From Berberis thunbergii (lineage: Eukaryota; Streptophyta; Magnoliopsida; Ranunculales; Berberidaceae), in contig QNQO01000813.1 of NCBI GenBank assembly GCA_003290165.1, positions 310,001-374,000 of the forward strand: a DNA stretch of 64,000 nt, given 5' to 3'. The position numbers were made by a program, and so were the translations under genes. This document shows, in pieces, positions 55,924 to 64,000 of the stretch. Position 1 is the stretch's first letter, and each line of letters opens with the position of its first letter. The notes below the pieces were generated by a model that ran no database searches, was not told the origin of the DNA, and worked only from the letters and a program-made list of their open reading frames with translations.

Positions 55924-56928
55924 TGTCACGACCCGATCCACATGAAAAATTATTGTCCGCACTGGGCCCAACCTAACTACTTGCACGGCTTTAAAACACA
56001 TTGTGTCATGTGAATCCAAACTCGTACATATATAACACACATCCTTCCCTCACACAGGCGATGTGAGACTATAAACCCCTAGTAGCCTGCCAACCTCTAA
56101 GCCCGCTCACACTTTGTAGCCTGCTAGCCTCCTGAGCCCACCCACATATGGAGCTGACAGCCTCAGAGCCCTCCCAAACAATTTAGTCCATTAGCCTCAA
56201 CGCCTACTCACTCAGGGTATTACAATCCACCCCCTTTAGGGCCCAACGTCCTCGTTGGCACACTTTCGGCTATCTGACTCTAATACCATTCTATCACAAC
56301 CCGATTCACATGAAACAATATTGTCCGCTCTGGGCCCAAACTAACTACCCATACGACTTTAAAACGTGTTGTGTCATGTGGATTCAAACTCGTACATATA
56401 TAGCACATATCCTTCCCTCACCCAGGCGATGTGAGACTATAAACCTTTAATAGCCTGCCAGCCTTTAAGCCCGCCCACACTTGGTAGTCTGCCATCCTCT
56501 TGAGCCCACCCACACATGGAGCTGCCAGGTTTAGAGCCTGCCCACATAAGGTAGTCCATCAGCCTCAGAGCCCGCCCACTCAGGGTATTACGATCCACCC
56601 CCCTTAGGGCCCAACGTCCCCGTTGGCACACTTCAGGCTGGGTCCGACTCTGATACCTTTTTTTCACGACCCGATCCACATGAAACAATATTGTCCGCTC
56701 TGGCCCCAACCTAACTACTCACACGGCTTTAAAACGCGTTGTGTCACATGGATCTAATCTCGTACATACATAACACATATCCTTCCCTCACCTAGACGAT
56801 GTGAGACTATAAACCCTTAGTAGCTTGCCAGCTTCTAAGTTTGCCCACACTTGGTTGTCTGCTAGCCTCCTGAGCCCGCCCACATATGAAGCTGTCAGCC
56901 TCAAAGCCCGCCCACTCAGGGTATTACA
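55924..56928 (-). mobile_element. TRIM retroelement with three LTRs and two internal units
   Basis: Three LTR copies of about 270-300 bases (55924-56224, 56292-56592, 56663-56928) repeat with a spacing of about 370. Read on the minus strand each starts TGTAATACCCTGAG(T) and ends near GGATCGGGTCGTGACA. Between them lie internal units of only about 70 bases that hold, on the minus strand, (T)GGTATCAGAGTC, a primer site for initiator methionine tRNA, and (A)AGGGGGTGGATCG, a polypurine tract. Flanks AGAAT (55919-55923) and AAAAT (56929-56933) agree at four of five. It is a terminal-repeat retrotransposon in miniature, tandemly enlarged by LTR recombination. Open frames in it are not coding. Confidence 0.88.
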
Positions 56929-56971
56929 AAAATTCTCATCAGTTGGGTTAGGTGCAAACTTTTTACCGGTC

Positions 56972-59540
56972 ATGACTTATCGATTCTCACTTGACTGTCT
57001 TGCGGCTTGTACCAAGTTTTTTGGAACGTCTCTGATGACGGTGAGGGATCTCCTCGACCTTCGCAGTCGGTATCATATCCCTATTAATTTAATGTTAACC
57101 CTCATTTGCGATGGCGAGTCTCCGATAACCCTAAGGGAAAGGTACATAGCTCTGTATAAGGTCACGTTCAGAGTGGGCCTGTGCGCTTCCCTCTTCCTGA
57201 AATTATTGAGAATTTTTGTCATTCCATGGTATCGTTCTGGCCCAATTGGCACCAAATGGGTAGAGGGTTCTGATTGCCACCTTGGGTAGGGCGAAGGCTG
57301 TTGGGCTCCTCCTGATGCTTAGGTTGATTCATTTCATGGCTCCTATCAGGAGGAGCAGCTATGACACCTGTTGGCTGGTGAAGGCCTCTTGCTTTACCGG
57401 GCATGCATTCAATTGACACGAAGAATTGGCAGCGTTACTGTTTTTTTGCTTCTATGCGGTCTGGGTACTTCAACCACTAGAACTGGTTGGTCTATCGCAA
57501 CTTTAAGAACATTAGTAAGTCCTCTGACTTTTATTGTTTGATGATTTTGGTATAATGCTTATTATATGTTTGTCGTGCCACCTATTTTTTTCTATTAGGG
57601 GGCACGACACCGTTGCTATTTCCCTAAAAAGGAGATAGCTAAAGCTGGTTTTGTCTCCCTGCCGCTTATGCCCTTTACGGATGCACTTGTTGTTGCATTT
57701 ATCGAGCGTAGTAGTTTGTTTTTTGATAAGGTCGATAGGGTGGGTCGAGTGTTGGTTGCTCCGACGAGCTCTTCTTCTAGTGTCAGATTGTTTGAGACGC
57801 AAAAGAAGATAGTTGGAAGGAATTGTAGCCCGTCTAAGAGGAAGGCGGTGGAAGAGTTGCTTCCCACAGCTCGTAAGTCCAAAAATGTTAAGGTTGGGGC
57901 TGCCTAGGCTGCCTTTTTCGCTTCGTTGTCTATTACGAAGAGGAACTTGTTGAACACTCCCGACTGGTGGTACCTTTTCATGCTTTTGATGAGACAGTGC
58001 CTGAGCCTGACAGTCTGCCTCTTGCCTCATTGCTCCGATATCTTCCTTTGAGGAGGAACAACTTAGTTTTGCTGGGGTGGACGCCCCTAGTAATATAAAT
58101 GAAAAGTAGCTTGAGCGCTATAATGCTCGTCTTCTTGATGCCACCATGAGGCTTTCACTGGTGGTGACTTAGGTTTAGAGTTTCATGCTCCAAGGGGCGC
58201 TACTCGTGACCCATTGGCGGCTTCGGATGACCCAAGTTTTCAGGCTCACTCCGCTTTCTTACTGCCTGCTACTGGCAAATGGAAGGGAGTCAGAGTTTGC
58301 TCCCTCTTCGAATGTCATAATTGTTAGGTGTGCGAGACTCATCATTGACCCCAAAGTCCTTCATTCCGACACTCATGTCAATTTTTGTGACTCAGGCGCT
58401 AGCCACCTCAGCTCTGATGGTCGACATGTGTGGCACTAAGAGGTTGATCAGAGGAACAAATCCCTACAGCTTCTGAAGAAGTCTTTTTCCCGTCTGGTTG
58501 ATCGTCCACCATTGGATGAGATACCCGTGGGAGACTATCTTAATCAGGGCTAAAACAACTCATGCAAGTGAGTTAATACATGTTTATTTGTTGTTGGGCT
58601 CTTAATTGAACTTCATGTTTCCTATCAGGAGATGGCCCACCTGACGCATGCTAGGATGATGGGCATTAAAGTGGATTATGCATGGAACATAGTCTATGCC
58701 ATTGAGAGATCATTTGTAGAACAACAATAGTAGCTTTTCGGTGCCTTATTTGAAATGGATTTGTTGGGAAAGCAGTTGATCGTCTGTTACAGCTTGGAAG
58801 CTCAACTACGAGATGCCCGCAAGAGTCTGGACAAGGCTTTGACTACTCAGGCATAAGTGGAAATCTTTTTGAACGGAGTTCCGAAGAGTCTAGACGAGGC
58901 CTTGGCTGCCAGAACCGATTTGATGATCGAGCTTGAGGGAGTTCGGAAGGATCGGGACACATTGGTAGTTGAGCAGATGGAGGCTTTTGATTGTATGGTA
59001 TTTGCCTAAAAGTCTACTGCTGAAATCTAGAGTGTTCTAGATCACGAACGTGCTGAATTTTCTCGGTAGAAGGAACTCTATTACATGTTCTGCTACAAGT
59101 GTCACAACTTACTTAAGACTGGGACTCCGAATGCGCAACCCGAGTTTTGGCTAAGCACAGGTTGGTAGACTGCGAGAGTGGCCTATCCAGAGCACATGGA
59201 GAGTTGTTTGGCTTGAAGGCTCAATGGGCGGTCAAGGAAAAGGAGTTCCTTGATGCCACTGTTATTGATTTCTGCAAGGTTGTTTTCGGTAGGCTAGATT
59301 TGCTGGATTAGTTTGCGCAAGATCATGCTGATTGGAACCTTTTCGCCTACAGCCGATGGCATTTGCCCATTTTGAAGACGATTGTTCCTCTTCTTTATCG
59401 TAGAGTGGCCCTGAGGCCTATCTGCCTGTTGTGAAAATGATTTCTGATCCGGTTGTTCCGAAGCCTACTGCCAACCTTGAGGTTGTTCCAGATTCTGAGT
59501 TGTAGGAGAATGTTCTTGACTTTACTCCCATTACATGAAC
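56972..59540 (+). pseudogene. Tat-3 antisense gene (Transposase_28-like head, basic patch, coiled coil), decayed
   Basis: It starts MTYRFSLDCLAACTKFFGTS at 56972. The head reads DLRSRYHIPINLML, then ...ITLRERYIALYKVTFRVGLC and LLRIFVIPW, the Transposase_28-like pattern also seen in Tat-1 and Tat-2. A middle part (57668-57907) has SSSSSVRLFETQKKIVG and a basic stretch CSPSKRKAVEELLPTARKSK (nuclear-signal-like). The tail is a coiled coil with KSLDKALTTQ and KSLDEALAARTDLMIELEGV (about 58800-59060), ending near 59540. It lies opposite to the element's protease. Stops and frame changes (for example TAG at about 58730) show decay. Confidence 0.65.
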
Positions 59541-60084
59541 GATTTTATTATGAAAAAATAATTATTAATGAGAAAATTCTTCTTTTGTCTTTTCTTTATG
59601 TATTTGCATGTAGCTCTCGTACTTTGCCATTTCCAATTCCTATTTAGATTAGGCTGAGTAGAGGCAAAGTAGACGAGTGTATCTATCTCCACCTAAAGTA
59701 GAATCTACAATATAACCCTTTCTTAGCTTGTTCGGGCTCATGTTTTTTCAAAAGTAATAACTTAATCTTCTGTAAGAGTTAAGTTGTAATGTAGTCAACT
59801 TTGTTTGTTCGGGTCATGCTTCGTTAATGATGTTATTACTATCTCCCATAGTAATCGAGCCTGCATAAGAGCTATCCTCATGTCGAAGACTGCACTTTCT
59901 TGCTGGTCTCTGCATTTGTAGAGATTAGGTTCCCTGGTAAACCATCTATTGTTAGACTGAAGTTCGGTACCATATACCTGCAGTCTTGTTTGTCCTGATG
60001 AGAACTTTAAATCAAAAGGGAGTTTCCTTTGCCTTTTTGGTCCGGGATCCCATAATACGCCTTACTCTTGAAGAGGAGCTAGGT
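59541..60084. other. Tat-3 non-coding spacer before the repeat array
   Basis: It has weak, irregular similarity to the array that follows (TTGTTCGGGxxCATG twice, near 59730 and 59805). No protein. Confidence 0.5.
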
Positions 60085-61060
60085 TGTTGAGGAGTCATTT
60101 TCGCCCGAATGGGCTGGACTCTTTGCATTTATCTGGCTCAACCCTTTAGAGGTCTTGAGGTGAAAAGTAGTATCCACCCGTCTCGGCTAGGCCTTCTATT
60201 TAAACCCCAATCCTGAACAGGAGTTGGGTTGCTGAGGGACCTCTTTTGCCTGAACGGGCTTGGTTCCTATACATATCTTGCTCAATCCTTGAGAAGATTT
60301 AAGCTGAGGGCAAGTCCTCTTTCACTCATCTGGGTTAGATTTCATAATATGCCACAATCTTGAACATAAGTTGGGCTGCTGAGGAATCATTTTTGCCCGA
60401 ACATGCTAGGTTTATTTATTCCTCTGGCGATGAGAGGAGCTGAGCTGGAAAGAAGTCTTCTACGCCTGTCCATGCAAAACTTTATCATATACTTCAATCT
60501 TGAACAGAAGTTGAGTTGCTGATGAACCATCTTTGCCCGAATGGGCTAGGCCCCTGTACTCCTCATGTTCAGTCTTTGAGAGGACCTAAGTTAGGAGGAT
60601 CCATGCCTGTCTTGGCAAGACTTTGTTATATAACTCAATCCTTAACATGAGTTCAGTTGTTGAAGAACCATCTTTGCCCGAACAGGCTAGGCTCCGATAC
60701 TCCTCAGGTTCAGTCCTTGAGAGGACCTAAGGTGGGAGTAAGTCTTTAATGCCTTTATAAGCTAGACTTTATAATATGCCCCAATCTTAAACAAGAGTTG
60801 GCTTGCTGAGGAACCATTTCTGCCCGTAAAGACTAGGTCCATGTATTCCTTTAGCTCAATCTTTGAAAAAGAACCTGCGCTGAAATAAATATTTTACACC
60901 TATCTAGGCTAGACTTTATAATATACTTCAATCCTGAACAAAACATGGGCTGCTGAGTAACCATCTCTGCCCGAATGGGCTAGGTCCCTGTATTCCCCTG
61001 GCTCAGTCTTTGGGAGGACTTGCATTGGGAATAAGCCTTTTACACCTGTCTAGGCTAGAC
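60085..61060. repeat. 144-bp tandem repeat array, about seven units, in Tat-3
   Basis: The landmark G(C/T)TGAGGAACCATxTxTGCCCG occurs at 60085, 60231, 60378, 60518, 60659, 60805 and 60952, giving spacings of 146, 147, 140, 141, 146 and 147. Each unit also has GGGCTAGG(T/C)CCxTGTATTCCT and CTAGACTTTATAATATGCC. The unit differs completely from the 179-bp unit of Tat-1, though it occupies the same place in the element plan. Confidence 0.85.
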
Positions 61061-61760
61061 TTTATTTGAGAAATGAGTTGTCCGTGGACTGGGCTCAATA
61101 TGATGCGTCGTATCTTGGCTCCTTGGAAGACTAGGTCACTTGTGCGGCAAGCCGTCGTCACCTTCAACGAGGCTAGGAGTGGCGAGTCATCTGTGCGACT
61201 TGACTCGCCCACTTGTGGGGAATAGTTCGTGGACTAGGTTCGCTCACTTGCGGCAGACTATCTGTGGACTAGTTGCGGTTTGAATGTGTGCCATCATTGA
61301 CCTGCAGTCAGACTAGGCTATCTTAGGAGCAGTGAATTGTTTGTGGACTGGACTCGCCTGCTTCCAGTGAAATGTTCGTGGACTGGGTTTACCCATTTGG
61401 AGTGGACTGTACGTGGATTGGGTCCGAGCCTCACTTGTGCTGCTTTGGCTCATAAGGAACTAGGCCACTTATGTAGCAACTTGTAGACATCCTGAATAGG
61501 AAAAGGCTCGGCTGCTTGTGCCTCATTTCAGTCCCCGTGTTAGGATCAAGCATTGATGGGCAGTGAGCTGTCCGAAGACTGAGCTCGACCTGCCTAATCA
61601 TACCTCGGTTCCTTAGGCAGACTAGGCCACTTATGCAACAAGCTGTCGTCTCTTTCATTGGGGCTAGGCTCGTTGCATGTCCAACATTTTGGCCCTTGTA
61701 TTAGGACTGAGTATTCCCCTGTAGAAGGAGTTGAGCGTGGAATAGAGTGTCTTTTAAAGA
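61061..61760. repeat. second, longer-period repeat zone in Tat-3
   Basis: Blocks GTCCGTGGACTGGGCTC / CTGTCCGAAGACTGAGCTC and GACTAGG(T/C)CACTT(G/A)TGC(G/A)GCAAG(C)CGTCGTC recur at about 61080 and 61570 with short GTGGACTGG units between. It is an irregular array of about 490-bp outer spacing with inner repetition of TTCGTGGACT(G/A)GG. Confidence 0.6.
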
Positions 61761-61874
61761 GATTAACGTTATTGATCCGTTTTAAAAGTGCTACATGCTA
61801 CCCTCGATGTTCCATACCAGTAAGCCCTTGGTTTGTTGGTTCATATTTCTGTAGGAGGACTTGGGCCATCGTGG

Positions 61875-62255
61875 TTACTTACTTGATAGCTTCATCACCA
61901 AGTAATGACGTTCCCTGGCAGAAGACTGATCTCCCTTGCTAGTTATCGTATCTCCGTTGACAGGGTAATTGAGGCACTGGTGCCGTGTGGAAACAATTTC
62001 CCCCATTTGGTGGAGCCAAGGTATTCCTAGGATTATATTGTATGTGGAGGGGGTGTCTACCACGATGAACTCCGTCATAAGGGGTTTCATAGGTTCCCCT
62101 GCTCCTACTTGTAGGCTGATGCTCCCGACTGAGTAACTTCGGGTGTTGCTGAAGCCAACCATCACCTAGTATTCAGTTCTTCTTTTCTCATCTGCATCAC
62201 GCGAAATGCTTCCAGGAACATGATATTGTCTGAGATCCCAATGTCTACTAGGGAC
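61875..62255 (-). pseudogene. Tat-3 aspartic protease segment
   Basis: On the minus strand, starting against the Ath-2 border, the frame reads LVDIGISDNIMFLEAFRVMQM. The expected catalytic DTGSS is here DIGIS, so the site is altered but not stopped. After one stop come VGFSNTRSYSVGSISL and FIVVDTPSTYNIILGIPWLH, the protease-region hallmark (YNIILGRPWL elsewhere), and KGDQSSARERHY. Nothing like reverse transcriptase follows. Confidence 0.78.
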
Positions 62256-64000
62256 TGATGCAAATTATACAAACCTAAATTATTAGGTTAATTTGACCTG
62301 ATTGTTATACATCAAGTGCACGGTTGCCTAACTAGTAGACAATGACAAATACCGGTCAATCCACGAGGATTGAAGACACAATTGAAAACTACAATCTATT
62401 TAAACCAATTTGAAAGGGGGTTATAACAATAAAAAATTTATAAACTAATAGAAAGTAGAAAACAACTGAAACTTGATGAGTTTGTGAATCAAAGAGAGAT
62501 GCTAAGATTTTGAATCATCAAAAGTTAATAAATTATACAAATGTCAATTATTGTCTCCTAGCAATGATTTGGATTGATTTTAGTAAAGATGCAAATACCT
62601 TGAATTCATTGACTGTTTAAGGCACAACTAATCACAGGTTTAACTAGTAATGAAATAGATTGATTTTAGCAAATATGCAAACCCCTAGCATTAATTGTCT
62701 GTTTAAGGCACATCTAATCACAAGTTTAACTAATGTGAAGAAAACACGCTTAAACAAAAACATAGAATAATTCTAACTATACCATGGATGCATAACAAAC
62801 ACGATGAAAGTAATATGTGTTTGTTTACAAATCAACCTAATGTCAAATCATATAATGCATCGAATAACAATAAAAGACATGAGAAAATTCTACCAAGCTT
62901 GAGGAATCATCTACGTCTTAGTGGGGGTTTAGAAACCCATGGTAGAGGTGGTTACAATGGCAGCGTGGGTGAACATATTCTCCTCAATGAACGCAAAGTA
63001 GGTGTGGTTGTTCTGCGGTGGTACAGAAGAAAATGCGGGGTGCAAATAGCGGAGACTTTTAAAAATTTGTTTTTTTTCCCTCCAAAAACTCTTTCTTCAT
63101 TCCATTCTCCTTTGTCCCAGCTGATCTGTGCTATCTAGGTTGCATGGTTGTGTCTTTGGAAGGAATAAACAAGGAGATAATGGGGGATGAAGAAGGAGAT
63201 CAAGGGAGAGGGAGGAAGGGAGTTTGAAACAATGATGTGTGGCTGCTCTGTTGAATCGATGGAGGATGAGAAGGTAGATTGTTGGTTCGTGATTGAACAA
63301 GGAGGATGCACGAGCGAACGACGAGATGCTCTGTTTGTGATGGCTGATTGCAGTGGGAAGTGGAGGTGATGAGGTGGTTAGCTCGGATAAGAGAAGAAAA
63401 AGCAGGCGTGAGGAGGAAGAAGTGATGGTTGTGTGTCTCGTGGCTGCGTGATTCAGAGGGAGAAGAAATAAAGGAAGAAAAAGGGTGGTTGCAAAGACTA
63501 ACAATGAAGAGAGGGAGGAGAAGAACAAGGATCGATGGAGATAGGAATTGCCTAAAGTGAAGGTTGGCGATCAAGGAGGAGGAGTCTGTGGGTGGAGAAA
63601 TCAGACAAAGAAAGGGAGCGAATGGAACAGGGGAGGAGGTCGTTCTTTGTGTGTGTTTGGTTGGGACGCGAAAAAGAAAATTTGTGGCGAAATGGTTGTC
63701 GAGGTGGTGACTGTAAGTGAGATGTGAAAAGATGGCGTGATGGAAGAACAATTGATTAAGAAGAACAGGGAAAGAGATGGTGGCGACATGGGGTGGTACG
63801 ATAGTCGCTGGTCTTTCTAGCGAGTGAGATGCGATACGCAGAGAAGGCGAGATGGAAAGGGAGAGAAGGGTGGCTGCCAGAAAAAATAGAGAAGAAAAAA
63901 AAAAAAAGGCGCGAAAAGAGAGCCCTGGATTGTTGGGCAGTAAAGAGAATAAAGAGAGTTGGGAATTTTGGTTACCATTGGGCTTGGTTTTAGGTTAAGA
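62256..64000 (-). mobile_element. Ath-2: probable LTR of another Athila-like element (minus strand)
   Basis: It starts abruptly at 62256 (TGATGCAAATTATACAAACC) inside the Tat-3 protease. Read on the minus strand the end has TCCTCGTGGATTGACCGGTA and GGCAACCGTGCACTTGATGT, like the closing part of Athila-type LTRs (compare the Ath-1 LTR end with its GTGTGCTTGCGGT). It runs off the right edge. Open frames at 62788-63789 on both strands are purine- or pyrimidine-rich and look like untranslated or LTR sequence, not genes. Confidence 0.5.
62572..62745. repeat. 85-bp tandem duplication in Ath-2
   Basis: GATTGATTTTAG(T/C)AAA(G/T)ATGCAAA occurs at 62573 and 62658, each followed by GACTGTTTAAGGCACA or GTCTGTTTAAGGCACA and (C)ACA(G/A)GTTTAACTA. 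Confidence 0.8.

Larger units (their letters stand above)
55442..62255 (-). mobile_element. Tat-3: Tat-like LTR retrotransposon in minus orientation (pol-less, truncated by Ath-2)
   Basis: From right to left (its 5' to 3') it contains a protease segment (minus, 61875-62255), two tandem-repeat zones (59700-61760), an antisense gene reading on the plus strand (56972-59540) and an LTR (55442-55923) holding a TRIM just at its edge. The LTR carries the inverse of the family signature (GCACTTCGATGCTTAAGTTAG at 55515). No pol motifs occur in either strand. The gag and second LTR are not in the window because the sequence after 62255 is another element. Left-end target bases are uncertain. Confidence 0.7.

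Noticed and set aside
55924..56928. Satellite DNA
   Set aside because: The presence of a tRNA-Met primer site and polypurine tract in each short internal unit fits a TRIM better.
62788..63789. Protein genes near the right edge
   Set aside because: Overlapping frames on both strands with strong purine/pyrimidine bias, inside a probable LTR; no domain.
1..64000. tRNA, rRNA or CRISPR array
   Set aside because: No cloverleaf-like or rRNA-like stretch was recognised by eye, and the repeats present are transposon-derived; short tRNA genes could still be missed without a scan.

Overview
This window is plant nuclear DNA, almost certainly from a eudicot. It is AT-rich, has introns with GT/AG borders, a class III plant peroxidase, a RING-H2 ubiquitin ligase gene, pieces of plant chloroplast-protein and ORTHRUS/VIM genes, and a dense load of plant transposons: CACTA, hAT, Tourist-like MITEs, L1-type LINEs, Tat- and Athila-like Ty3/gypsy elements and a TRIM. 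I do not assign a species. Only two host genes look intact: a single-exon RING-H2 E3 ligase (38766-40055, +) and a four-exon peroxidase (52728-54243, -). I recognised no tRNA, rRNA or CRISPR.

Layout. (1) 1-5080 is the right part of a CACTA element. It carries same-strand broken pieces of three unrelated host genes: isopropylmalate dehydrogenase, a BASS1-type transporter and an ORTHRUS/VIM methyl-cytosine reader. It ends in sub-terminal repeats and a canonical terminal CACTA motif. (2) 5084-9271 is old transposon debris: LTR remnants and one minus-strand LINE split by an LTR fragment, which itself holds a hAT-like insert. (3) 9272-36269 is a nested stack. The outer element, Tat-1 (9272-36269), is split inside its antisense gene by an Athila-like element, Ath-1 (17419-34569, duplication CTCTA). 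Ath-1 is split in turn by a second Tat element, Tat-2 (21216-28821, duplication GTTAG). Ath-1's 5' LTR also carries a Tourist-like MITE and a probable solo LTR, and Tat-1 carries a hAT MITE. (4) 36270-40300 is mostly unique DNA with the RING-H2 gene. (5) 40300-49510 holds a direct duplication. Copy 1 has a hAT insertion, copy 2 has a 5'-truncated LINE with a long open ORF, and a broken copy of the RING-H2 gene lies between them. (6) 49510-55441 is AT-rich DNA with the peroxidase gene. (7) 55442-62255 is a third Tat element, Tat-3, in minus orientation and carrying a three-LTR TRIM. (8) 62256 to the end looks like the LTR of another element on the minus strand.

The most notable result is that all three Tat elements show the same reduced plan. 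A protease-like segment (with gag visible in two of them) is followed directly by non-coding DNA with tandem repeats and then by an opposite-strand gene encoding a Transposase_28-like head and a coiled coil. None has a visible reverse transcriptase, RNase H or integrase. Tat-1 and Tat-2 also share a stop codon at the same position, the glycine of the protease DTG catalytic motif. This points to a lineage that has spread as a dependent (non-autonomous) family while keeping the antisense gene.
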